Shown here: piece after piece, positions 8,114-15,477 of the stretch | How the letters are laid out: each line of letters begins with the position of its first letter | Position numbering within the stretch: the stretch's first letter is position 1 | Assembly: GCF_010093305.1 (NCBI RefSeq) | Contig: NZ_PDWS01000026.1 | Coordinates: forward strand, 1 to 59,111 | Reading direction: 5' to 3' | Length of the DNA: 59,111 bases | Origin: Pseudoxanthomonas sacheonensis | Lineage (GTDB): Bacteria > Pseudomonadota > Gammaproteobacteria > Xanthomonadales > Xanthomonadaceae | The notes under the pieces: model-generated | The model's database searches: none | Seen by the model: only the letters and a program-made list of their open reading frames with translations | Told to the model about the DNA's origin: nothing | Position numbers and translations under genes: made by a program

Positions 8114-9651
8114 TCCTTGGCGCGCTCGCCGGTGATGATCTGGTCGCCTTCCTTCAAACCGCCGCCGGAGACTTCGGTGGCGGTGCCGTCGCTGGCGCCG
8201 ATGCGCACCATCACCGTCTCGGGCTTGCCATCGACCAGCCGGTAGAGGGAGGCGCGCTTGGCGTTGAGCAATGCGCCCAGCGCGGCATCCCACCGCTGCT
8301 TCTGCGCATCGTCCAGACTGCCGCGGAACGCGGCGAAATCCTGCTGGAAGCGTTCGGCCATGCGCTGGCGCATTTGCGCCTGCATGGCGCCGGCGCCGCT
8401 GCCGCCGCCAATCACGACCATGCCTTGCGGCGGTCCGCCGCGGCCGCCACCGAACATGCTGTTGCCGCCCTGCGCCGCCTGCGCCTGGCGCGCGGCCTGG
8501 CGCTCGCGAACCGTTGCCACCGCCGCGTCGAATGCGGCCTGCTGCTGCGGATCGACCTTCAGCTCGGCGACCGTGCGCGCCAGATCGTCGATGATGCCGC
8601 TGCCGCCGATGCGCTGCGGGCCCTGCGCCGGCGGCTGAGCCGCACCGGTAGCGCTCACCGCCGGCTTGTAGCGCAGCGCCGCGTTGGAGATCTTCAGCAC
8701 TTTGTCGCGCTTGCTGACTTCGATCTCCGCGTTGACGGTCAGGCCCGGAAGCAGCGTGCCGTCGCTGTTGTCGACGGTAACCACCACCGGATAGGTCACT
8801 ACGTTATTGGTGGTGGTGGCCGCCAGCCGCACCTGCTCGACCGTGCCCTTGAACTGGCGGTCGGCGAACGCATCGGCGGTGAAGGAAACCACCTGCCCCA
8901 CTTTGACCTGGCCGATGTCCGATTCGTCCACGGCCAGCTCGATCTTCATCTTGCTCAGATCCTCGGCGATGGTGAACAGTTCCGGTGCCGAGAAGTTGGC
9001 GGCCACCGTCTGTCCGGGCTCGATGGTGCGGGTCAGCACCACGCCGTCCACCGGCGAAGTGATCACCGTGCGTTGCAGGTTGACCCGCGTGGTCTGGGTG
9101 GAAGCGGTCTGCTGACGGATCTGCGCCTGCGAGGAATTGACCTGCGCGCGCGCCTGGTCCAGCGCCGAGCGGGCCAAGTCGACATCGCTCTGGGCGACCA
9201 GCTTCTGCTTGCCCAGGTCCGCCTTGCGCTGGTAATCCAGTTCGGCGTTGCGGAGCGTCGCCCGCGCCTGCGCCAGGGAGGCGCTGGCGCTGGCGATCTG
9301 CGCCGTGCCCTGTTCGATCTGCGCCTCGTAGGTGCTGGGGTCGATGCGCGCCAGCACGTCGCCTTTTTTCACCTGGCTGTTGAAATCGACCAGCACATCG
9401 GTGACCTGGCCGGAAATCTGGCTGCCCACGGTGACCGTGGAAATGGCGCTCAAGGTTCCCGTCGCCGAAATCGCGACCCGGATATCGCCGCGCTCCACCG
9501 GCGTGGTCCGGTACGCGCCTTCGGCCGCTTTGCTTTCGCGGTTGTCCCAGTACCACAAGCCCGCCGCGAACAGCACGAGCGCACCCACGGCAAGCGCGAT
9601 CCTTGAAGCCAGTTTGCGGGAATTCGGGGCGCTGCGTCGCGTCTGGCTCAT
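8110..9651 (-). CDS. Periplasmic adaptor (MacA-like membrane fusion protein) with insertion
   Basis: This adaptor links the MacB-like transporter to an outer-membrane channel. A membrane anchor covers residues ~17-36, followed by the beta-barrel/lipoyl half ('GTLSAISTVTVGSQISGQV'), a long alpha hairpin (~100-190, Ala/Gln-rich), the returning lipoyl half ('SPVDGVVLTRTIEPGQTV') and the barrel ('DESDIGQVKVGQ'). MacA proteins are usually about 370-400 aa; this one is 513. The excess is an Ala/Gln/Gly-rich segment at residues ~325-462, placed just before the final membrane-proximal strands. It begins 103 bases after the sensor kinase gene, suggesting control by that two-component system. Confidence 0.92.
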   Translation of the reverse strand: MSQTRRSAPNSRKLASRIALAVGALVLFAAGLWYWDNRESKAAEGAYRTTPVERGDIRVAISATGTLSAISTVTVGSQISGQVTDVLVDFNSQVKKGDVLARIDPSTYEAQIEQGTAQIASASASLAQARATLRNAELDYQRKADLGKQKLVAQSDVDLARSALDQARAQVNSSQAQIRQQTASTQTTRVNLQRTVITSPVDGVVLTRTIEPGQTVAANFSAPELFTIAEDLSKMKIELAVDESDIGQVKVGQVVSFTADAFADRQFKGTVEQVRLAATTTNNVVTYPVVVTVDNSDGTLLPGLTVNAEIEVSKRDKVLKISNAALRYKPAVSATGAAQPPAQGPQRIGGSGIIDDLARTVAELKVDPQQQAAFDAAVATVRERQAARQAQAAQGGNSMFGGGRGGPPQGMVVIGGGSGAGAMQAQMRQRMAERFQQDFAAFRGSLDDAQKQRWDAALGALLNAKRASLYRLVDGKPETVMVRIGASDGTATEVSGGGLKEGDQIITGERAKE

Positions 9652-9754
9652 GCGGAAGTCGGACCTGGGGGAAATGGGAGTCGGGCAATTAACGCACGGC
9701 TGCGGTCAGCGTTGACAGCGTGGGCGTGGCCTCAGTTCCCGATCCGCGCCGCGT

Positions 9755-11038
9755 TCATCCCAGGCTCAAGTCGCGGAAGCGGATAGTGGCGGTAGTGCCG
9801 GCGCCCATCGTGCTTTCCAGCTCTATCTTCCAGCCGAAACGGTCGCACAGCCGCCGCACTATCGACAGGCCCAGGCCGGTCCCTTGCGGACGCGAAGGAT
9901 CGGCCCGGTAGAACGGCTCGAAAGCGCGCGCCATCGAATCCCCGCTCATGCCGATGCCGGTGTCGCGGACGACGACCCGGTCCTGCTCCAGGACCACATC
10001 GATACGTCCCCGGTCGGTATAGCTGCACGCATTGCGCAGCAGGTTGCTGATCACCACCTGCATCACCCGGGGCGGCGCATGCAGGCGCGGCTTGGCGTTG
10101 CAAGTCACTTCCAGGTCCACATGCTTGCCGACCAGCAGCGCGCGCGCATTGTCGGCTTCGTCCAGCAGGATGTCGGCCAGCTCGAAATCCTCGCTCTGCG
10201 GCTCCACCTCGTTCTCGCGCGCCAGGATCAGGAAGGCGTCGATCACCGCCTCCATGTCGCGTCCGGCGCGCTGTATGCGTTGCAGGGAACGCGTCACCCG
10301 GGGCGAGGAGTCCTCGGTCATGGCCATGTCGCTGGCCACCCGGATCACGGTCAGGGGAGTGCGCAGTTCATGGCTGGCGTCGCGGGTGAAATCGCGCTCG
10401 CGCGCCACATGCGCCGCCACGCGATGGGCCAGGCCATGCAGCGCCGAGGCGAGCTGGCGGGCCTCGCCCTGCACTTCCGGCGGCAGCTTGTCGGGCGCCA
10501 GCTTGCTGAAGTCCGGATGGCGCGGGTCCCACTGCGTGACCTGCCGGGCCAGCCAGGTGACCGGCGAAATCAGGCGTTTGGAGGCGCGGTAGGTCAACCA
10601 GGAAACGAAGTAGATGGTGACCAGGGTCATGATGATGGGCAGCGTGCCGAAGTAGAACGCCAGGCGCGTGGCTTGCGACCGCAGGAATACCAGGTACAGG
10701 CGGCCGGCGGGTTTCTCGTCGACCAGCACCAGCAGGTCGTCGTCCTTCAATTCGTGGAAGCCGGGCTTGAGCGCGCGCAGGTTCTCGGGGAGCAGCAGAT
10801 TGGAGCGTCCGCGCAGCACCAGGTAGCCGCGCATGTTGTAGGTGTTGGGCGGCGGCTGGGCTTCGGAGGCGCCGTAGAGGTCCCAGAAATGCGCGGCCTC
10901 TTCCTGCAGGGCCGCGTTGATCAGGCTTTGCTTGATCACCGCCGAAACCAGGAAAACGCCCAGCACGATCGCCAGACTGGCCAGCGCCACCTGCACGATG
11001 AAGGCGATCCGGATTTTGCGTGGCAGCCCCTGCGGCAT
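9755..11038 (-). CDS. Sensor histidine kinase (HAMP-less or weak-HAMP type)
   Basis: This membrane sensor is the likely partner of the OmpR-type regulator immediately upstream. TM1 is at residues ~10-32 and TM2 at ~140-165, enclosing a periplasmic sensor of about 110 residues. The H-box is 'DASHELRTPLTVIR'; the ATPase has N-box 'VISNLLRNACSYT', G1 'VRDTGIGM' and G2 'GTGLGLSIVRRLC'. I chose the ATG at 11038, which has GGA about 8 bases upstream; an in-frame GTG at 11074 is an alternative. The start lies 44 bases after the regulator stop, and the transporter operon follows, so an efflux-controlling system is the natural inference. Confidence 0.93.
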   Translation of the reverse strand: MPQGLPRKIRIAFIVQVALASLAIVLGVFLVSAVIKQSLINAALQEEAAHFWDLYGASEAQPPPNTYNMRGYLVLRGRSNLLLPENLRALKPGFHELKDDDLLVLVDEKPAGRLYLVFLRSQATRLAFYFGTLPIIMTLVTIYFVSWLTYRASKRLISPVTWLARQVTQWDPRHPDFSKLAPDKLPPEVQGEARQLASALHGLAHRVAAHVARERDFTRDASHELRTPLTVIRVASDMAMTEDSSPRVTRSLQRIQRAGRDMEAVIDAFLILARENEVEPQSEDFELADILLDEADNARALLVGKHVDLEVTCNAKPRLHAPPRVMQVVISNLLRNACSYTDRGRIDVVLEQDRVVVRDTGIGMSGDSMARAFEPFYRADPSRPQGTGLGLSIVRRLCDRFGWKIELESTMGAGTTATIRFRDLSLG

Positions 11039-11082
11039 TTTTCGTTCCGTAACTGTGCGGGCGGCTGCAGTCACAGCCGCGG

Positions 11083-11784
11083 TCAGGCGATATCGGCGAT
11101 GCGATAGCCCGCGCTCTGCACGGTATGCAGCAGCGGCTTGTCGAAGGGTTTGTCGATCACCTTGCGCAGGTTGTACAGATGGCTGCGCAGCGTATCCGAA
11201 TCGGGCAGGCCGTTGCCCCAGATCTCACGCTCGATCTCCTGCCGGGTGACCACGCGCGGCGATTCGCGCATCAGGATGGTCAGCAGGCGCAAACCTATGG
11301 GCGACAGCATCAGCTCCGAGCCGCCGCGCGTGGCCCGCATGCTCACCGGGTCCAGCACCAGATCCGCGACCTTCAACACCTCGGCGCCCACCTGGCGCCG
11401 CTCGCGCCGGATCAGGGCACGCAGGCGCGCTTCCAGCTCCTGGATGGCGAAGGGTTTGGTGAGGTAGTCGTCGGCGCCCGAGCCCAGCCCGGTCAATTTG
11501 TCGTCCAGGGTGTCGCGGGCGGTCAGCATCAATACGGGGGTGGATTTGCGCGCCTCGTTGCGCAGGCGGCGGCAAACCTCCATGCCATCCATGCGCGGCA
11601 GCATCAGGTCCAGCACCAGCACGTCGTAGCTGTTCTCGACCGCAAGCCGGTAACCGTCCAGGCCGTCGGTGGCGTAATCCACCTCGAACCCCCGGCCTTC
11701 CAGGTACTCCCCGATCATTTCCGAGATGTTGCGGTTGTCTTCCACCACAAGCACAAGCCCGGCCGTTTCCTGTGTATGACGCAT
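11083..11784 (-). CDS. OmpR/PhoB-family response regulator
   Basis: This is a DNA-binding response regulator of 233 residues. The receiver (1-~125) has the acidic pair 'VVEDN', the phospho-acceptor Asp in 'VLVLDLMLPRMDG' near residue 56, conserved Thr 'LMLTAR' and Lys 'YLTKPFA'. A winged-helix effector follows, with 'LSPIGLRLLTILMRESPRVVTRQEIEREIWG' features (two halves across ~165-195) and 'RSHLYNLRKVIDKPF'. It is first in the leftward block regulator-kinase-adaptor-ATPase-permease, so it probably controls that efflux operon. The gap to the divergent DUF486 gene (about 120 bp) holds its promoter; no operator was identified. Confidence 0.94.
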   Translation of the reverse strand: MRHTQETAGLVLVVEDNRNISEMIGEYLEGRGFEVDYATDGLDGYRLAVENSYDVLVLDLMLPRMDGMEVCRRLRNEARKSTPVLMLTARDTLDDKLTGLGSGADDYLTKPFAIQELEARLRALIRRERRQVGAEVLKVADLVLDPVSMRATRGGSELMLSPIGLRLLTILMRESPRVVTRQEIEREIWGNGLPDSDTLRSHLYNLRKVIDKPFDKPLLHTVQSAGYRIADIA

Positions 11785-11903
11785 GCCGTCTCCTCATCGC
11801 TTCAGGTTTGTGAAGCTACCCGCTCGCGAGTTGAGGTCATGTGAAGGCGGCAACTGTACCGGTCAAGACGTTAGGCTAGCGATTTCCCCTACTCGCCAGC
11901 CCT

Positions 11904-12260
11904 ATGACCGCACGTCTCCTGCCCCTGCTGTTGCTGCTCGGTTCGAATATCTTCATGACCTTCGCCTGGTACGGCCACCTGAAATACAAGGGTTCGCCCC
12001 TGATCGTGGCCATCCTGGCCAGCTGGGGCATCGCTTTCTTCGAATACACGCTGATGGTGCCGGCCAACCGGCTGGGCAGCAGCGTTTACACGGTGGTGCA
12101 GCTGAAGACCGTCCAGGAAATCCTCACCCTGGTGGTTTTCGCGGGATTCTCGGCCTGGTATCTGGGGCAGCCGTTGAAATGGAACCACTACGCGGCGTTC
12201 GCGCTGATCGTGGGCGCGGCCTTCCTGATGTTCTACGAGCCGGCGGCCGCTACAGTTTGA
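11904..12260 (+). CDS. DUF486 family small membrane protein (DMT-like)
   Basis: This 118-residue inner-membrane protein has four predicted helices, is rich in Trp/Tyr/Phe at helix ends, and contains 'FMTFAWYGHLK', 'ASWGIAFFEYTLMVPANRLG' and 'QLKTVQEILTLVVF', which are characteristic of DUF486 proteins related to small drug/metabolite transporters. Function is not established. Its stop codon overlaps by 11 bases with the end of the converging DUF962 gene, an unusually tight convergent arrangement. Confidence 0.9.
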   Translation: MTARLLPLLLLLGSNIFMTFAWYGHLKYKGSPLIVAILASWGIAFFEYTLMVPANRLGSSVYTVVQLKTVQEILTLVVFAGFSAWYLGQPLKWNHYAAFALIVGAAFLMFYEPAAATV

Positions 12261-12552
12261 CCTTGCCGGTCAGTATGTCCTTGAACATCACCCAGTCGCC
12301 GGCGAAGGAATAGAACGGATGCTTGAAGGTGGCCGGCCGGTTCTTCTCGAAGAAGAAATGGCCTACCCATGCGAATCCATAGCCGCAGAACAGCGCGCCC
12401 AGCGCCCACCAGGGATTGCCGGTGAACAGGGCGGTCGCCAGCAACCCCAGCACCCCCCAACTGCCGATGAAATGCAGCCGGCGCGAGATCCGGTTGCGGT
12501 GCTCTTGCAGGTAGAACGGGTAGAACTCGCGGAAGCTGGCGAAACGGTTCAT
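12250..12552 (-). CDS. DUF962 / Mpo1-like membrane protein
   Basis: This 100-residue membrane protein belongs to the family that includes yeast Mpo1 (YGL010W), an Fe(II)-dependent dioxygenase of fatty-acid alpha-oxidation. Visible marks are 'FYLQEHRNRISRRLHFIGS' with conserved His residues, two hydrophobic hairpins, and 'WVGHFFFEKNRPATFKHPFYS' with the second conserved His cluster. The start at 12552 gives the family's usual N-terminus; the frame extends 62 codons further upstream, but that segment is translation of the 12.7-kb inverted repeat and is rejected. Enzymatic activity here is not shown. Confidence 0.88.
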   Translation of the reverse strand: MNRFASFREFYPFYLQEHRNRISRRLHFIGSWGVLGLLATALFTGNPWWALGALFCGYGFAWVGHFFFEKNRPATFKHPFYSFAGDWVMFKDILTGKVKL

Positions 12553-12711
12553 GGCATGCACCGGAGGCGGTTGGCACCAGCGGATGATGCGGGCGCCGAC
12601 CGGCGAGCACAACACCTCATCGACAGGTCGGTAATGAACCTCAAAGGCGTAGCCGACTTGTCGAACCCCTCCCCAAGGCTGCGGACTGGTGAGCATCCGG
12701 AAACAGAAAGC

Positions 12712-12817
12712 CCGTTCGTGGTGAGCCTGTCGAACCACGCCTTCCGAGGGGAAAACAAGTCATCGTGCACTGAAACAGGTCGCACAGAGCGTGGTTCGAC
12801 AGGCTCACCACGAACGG
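12712..12817. repeat. Inverted repeat with 29-bp perfect arms
   Basis: The arm at 12712-12740 (CCGTTCGTGGTGAGCC / TGTCGAACCACGC) is exactly reverse-complemented at 12789-12817. A partial related copy (GACTTGTCGAACCCCTCCC) lies just left, near 12656. Read as protein, the arm gives the 'VRQAHHER' string that often pollutes gene calls in this bacterial group. It lies between mazG and the DUF962 gene and is an interspersed non-coding element. Confidence 0.9.
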
Positions 12818-12841
12818 ATTGCTTGTTCGGACTTTTCCATG

Positions 12842-13657
12842 TCATTCCTGCTTACGCTCCATGCCCTTGGCGCGATTCCAATAGGCCTCTTGCTGGTCCA
12901 GGGGCAACCGGGACAGGTGGACGCCGTCTTCGGCCGCCAGAGATTCCATCGATCGGAAACGCCGCTCGAATTTGAGGTTGGCATGCCGAAGCGCGGCACC
13001 CACGTCGACCTTGGCATGCCGCGCCAGATTGGCGCAGACGAACAGGACATCGCCGATCTCGTCCTGGAGCCGTTCGTGGTTGGCCCGCGCATCGCCGTGC
13101 GCGAACTCCACGCGCACCTCTTCTATTTCCTCGTGCAGTTTGGCGATCACCGGGTCCGGGCCGGGCCAGTCGAAACCCACGCGCGCCGCGCGCGACTGCA
13201 ATTTGACCGCACGCTGCCATTCCGGCATGCCACGCGAAACTCCCGCAAGTGCCGAAGCGTCCGTATCGCCCGCCGCCTCGCGTTCGCGGCGTTTCTGCGC
13301 TTCCCATTCGCGGGTTTGCGCTTCGGCGTCCTCGACACTCGCGTCCGCGAAGACGTGCGGGTGCCGGCGGGTCATCTTGTCGCAGATCGATGCGACCACG
13401 TCGCCGAAATCGAACGCGCCCTGCTCTTTCGCCATCTGTGCATGGAACACCACCTGCAGCAGCAGATCGCCCAGTTCGTCCTTCAGATCCCGCAGATCGT
13501 TGCGGTCGATGGCGTCGGCGACCTCGTAGGCCTCTTCGATGGTGTAGGGCGCGATGCTGGCGAAGTCCTGTTCGATATCCCAAGGACAGCCGCTCTGCGG
13601 GTCGCGCAGGCGGGACATGATGGTGAGGAGGTCGTTGATGTCGGGATTGGCGCTCAA
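12842..13657 (-). CDS. mazG: Nucleoside triphosphate pyrophosphohydrolase
   Basis: MazG hydrolyses canonical and aberrant NTPs to NMP plus pyrophosphate, with roles in pool sanitation and ppGpp balance. The 271-residue protein has two MazG domains: the first opens with 'RDPQSGCPWDIEQ' and contains 'EEAYEVADAI' and 'DELGDLLLQVVFHA' (metal-binding EExxE and ExxD motifs), the second contains 'EEIEEVRVEF' and 'DEIGDVLFVCANLARH'. The linker is rich in Glu/Arg. Length matches E. coli MazG. The gene is monocistronic as far as can be seen; a MITE-like element lies immediately upstream. Confidence 0.95.
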   Translation of the reverse strand: MSANPDINDLLTIMSRLRDPQSGCPWDIEQDFASIAPYTIEEAYEVADAIDRNDLRDLKDELGDLLLQVVFHAQMAKEQGAFDFGDVVASICDKMTRRHPHVFADASVEDAEAQTREWEAQKRREREAAGDTDASALAGVSRGMPEWQRAVKLQSRAARVGFDWPGPDPVIAKLHEEIEEVRVEFAHGDARANHERLQDEIGDVLFVCANLARHAKVDVGAALRHANLKFERRFRSMESLAAEDGVHLSRLPLDQQEAYWNRAKGMERKQE

Positions 13658-13744
13658 AGGGCGGTTCTCGAATTTGGACGGGACATACCCGGAACTTTGT
13701 CGGACTTAGTAGAAGAAAGCATAGGAAATCTCAAAACACTGGGC

Positions 13745-13997
13745 TCTTGCTCTAGAACCCCGTGAGTCGCGGCAAGCGGGGCAGGCAAACCCCGAAGGGG
13801 CGGCGCACAGGGATGTGCGCCGTTTTTGGAGCAGCAGGATGCTGCTTCCAAAAATTCCTGCCCCGCTTGCGGACCCAACGGCTTCATCGTTGGGCGCGAC
13901 GTTAGGGTGTGTTTCTTTGGTTACTTTCTTTGCACAAGCAAAGAAAGTGACTCGCGCAAAGCGCGAAACGCCTTACGCTTATGGAACTAGAGCAAGA
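13745..13997. mobile_element. MITE-like element with 11-bp terminal inverted repeats
   Basis: TCTTGCTCTAG at 13745-13755 is repeated in reverse as CTAGAGCAAGA at 13987-13997, enclosing about 253 bp with no credible gene. The interior is a chain of hairpins: CGGGGCAGG with CCTGCCCCG, GGCGCACA with TGTGCGCC, TTTTTGGAGCAGCA with TGCTGCTTCCAAAAA, and a purine-rich GCAAAGAAAGT segment. No target-site duplication is obvious. I infer a non-autonomous transposable or otherwise dispersed palindromic element. Open frames across it are artefacts. Confidence 0.6.
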
Positions 13998-14006
13998 TCA
14001 AGATGG

Positions 14007-14026
14007 ATCCCAGCTTACGCTGGGAT
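14007..14026. repeat. Small REP-like hairpin
   Basis: ATCCCAGC-TTAC-GCTGGGAT is a perfect 8-bp stem followed by GACG. This motif is typical of short intergenic REP sequences. It abuts the MITE-like element, so this gap has accumulated several dispersed repeats. Confidence 0.7.
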
Positions 14027-14099
14027 GACGCCATGAGGTTTTCATTGCCAATGTGAAGATGCTGACCTTCATCTTTGCAGAAATAACTGATGGCAATAC

Positions 14100-14897
14100 T
14101 CATAGCCAGGATTTCCAAGGCAACTCCGGATCGCCCAATGCCAGGAAATCGCCATTGAGCAAAGTCGGCCGCTGGTTGTAGCGGAACGCCCTGCCGTCCG
14201 GCGCGATGACCGCGCCGCCCGCCGCTTCCAGCACGCATTGCGCCGCGGCCGTATCCCACTCCGAGGTCGGGCCGAAACGCGGATACACGTCCAGGCTGCC
14301 CTCTGCGATGCGGCAGAATTTCAGCGAAGAACCCAGGCCGATGGTCTCCGCGTCGCCGATACGCGCCAGCAGCGCATCGGTACGCGGATCGCGGTGCGAA
14401 CGGCTGGCGGCGACCCGCAGCGTTCCGGTCGCCGGCGCGCGCGTCCGCAATTCCACATCGACTTCGCCGTCGCGCCGATAGGCCTGCTGGCCGAGCGCGC
14501 CGTGCCACAAAGCGCCGCCGACCGGAGCCAGGACCACCCCGAACACCGCCACGCCGCCGTCTATCAGCGCGATGTTCACGGTGAACTCGCCATTGCGCTT
14601 GACGAATTCGCGGGTGCCGTCCAGCGGGTCGACCAGCCAGTAGCGCGTCCAGTGCCGGCGCGTTTCCCAGGGGATGTCCGCCGCTTCCTCGGACAGGACC
14701 GGCCAGTCGGGGGTCAGCCTCTGCAGACCGTCGACGATGGCGTGGTGGGCGGCCATGTCGGCCGCGGTCAACGGGCTGGCGTCGGACTTGCTTTCGACCT
14801 CGAACGCGTTCGCATAGACCTGCATGATCGCTGCGCCCGCTTCGCGCGCGATCACGATCACCGCTTCCTGCAGATCGGTGGTCACCGGAAAACTCAT
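14100..14897 (-). CDS. cysQ: 3'(2'),5'-bisphosphate nucleotidase
   Basis: CysQ dephosphorylates adenosine 3',5'-bisphosphate (PAP) made during sulfate assimilation. The 265-residue inositol-monophosphatase-fold protein has 'SDASPLTAADMAAH', 'VLSEEAADIPW', the metal-binding 'WLVDPLDGTREF' near residue 88 and 'SEWDTAAAQCVLEAAGG' near residue 215. The ATG at 14897 overlaps the nudE stop as ATGA, so translation is coupled to nudE. The nudE-cysQ pairing is a known conserved arrangement in gammaproteobacteria and supports both names. Confidence 0.93.
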   Translation of the reverse strand: MSFPVTTDLQEAVIVIAREAGAAIMQVYANAFEVESKSDASPLTAADMAAHHAIVDGLQRLTPDWPVLSEEAADIPWETRRHWTRYWLVDPLDGTREFVKRNGEFTVNIALIDGGVAVFGVVLAPVGGALWHGALGQQAYRRDGEVDVELRTRAPATGTLRVAASRSHRDPRTDALLARIGDAETIGLGSSLKFCRIAEGSLDVYPRFGPTSEWDTAAAQCVLEAAGGAVIAPDGRAFRYNQRPTLLNGDFLALGDPELPWKSWL

Positions 14898-15448
14898 GAT
14901 GGACTCCTCAGCCATTCGCGCGCTATGAACAAGGCGGCCAGCGACCGCCCTTCGGAAAAATCCTCGCGCAGCATCAATTCATCCAGTGCATCGAGTTTCC
15001 ACGGCACTACCTCCAACTCCTCCGGCTCATCGCCCGGCAGGCGCTCGGGGTAGAGGTCGCGCGCCAGCACCAGCCACGACTGGTGGCTCATGTAAGTGGG
15101 GGCCAGACTCATGGCCCGCAGCACGTCGATACGGCGCGAACCGTAGCCGGCTTCTTCCTTCAATTCGCGATCGGCCGCTTGCGCCGGAGTTTCCCCGGCA
15201 TCGATCCGGCCCTTGACCAGGCCCAGCTCGTAGCGGTGCACGCCCGCGGCGTATTCGCGCACCAGCAGTACAGTGTCATCGTCCAGCATCGGCACCACCA
15301 CCACGGCGCCATGGCCATGCGGTTTCTGCCGGTGGAAATGCCGGCGCTCGCCGTTGCTGAACTCCAGATCCAACACTTCCACCGTGCGGTCGGAGGGGCC
15401 TTCGGTGCGTTCGGTGATGGAGTGGATGATGGGCAGGCGGCGGCTCAT
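14894..15448 (-). CDS. nudE: ADP compounds hydrolase (Nudix)
   Basis: NudE hydrolyses ADP-ribose, NADH and Ap(n)A-type compounds. The 184-residue protein has an N-terminal NudE region ('MSRRLPIIHSI', 'VEVLDLEFSNGERR') and a complete Nudix box, G(x)5E(x)7REUxEExGU, in 'GRIDAGETPAQAADRELKEE' followed by AGYG, near residue 85-107. 'APTYMSHQSWLVLARDLYPE' is typical of NudE. The start at 15448 is divergent from bioA with only ~30 bases between them, so the promoters must be very close or overlapping. Confidence 0.93.
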   Translation of the reverse strand: MSRRLPIIHSITERTEGPSDRTVEVLDLEFSNGERRHFHRQKPHGHGAVVVVPMLDDDTVLLVREYAAGVHRYELGLVKGRIDAGETPAQAADRELKEEAGYGSRRIDVLRAMSLAPTYMSHQSWLVLARDLYPERLPGDEPEELEVVPWKLDALDELMLREDFSEGRSLAALFIAREWLRSPS

Positions 15449-15477
15449 CGGCCGATCCCGGTGCGTATGATGTGCGG

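Noticed and set aside
12553..12738. N-terminal extension of the DUF962 gene
   Set aside because: It is translation of the 29-bp inverted repeat and flanking spacer; family members begin at 12552.
13654..13887. A 77-codon minus-strand frame across the MITE-like element
   Set aside because: It lies wholly in hairpin-rich repeat sequence and has no ribosome site or protein-like composition.
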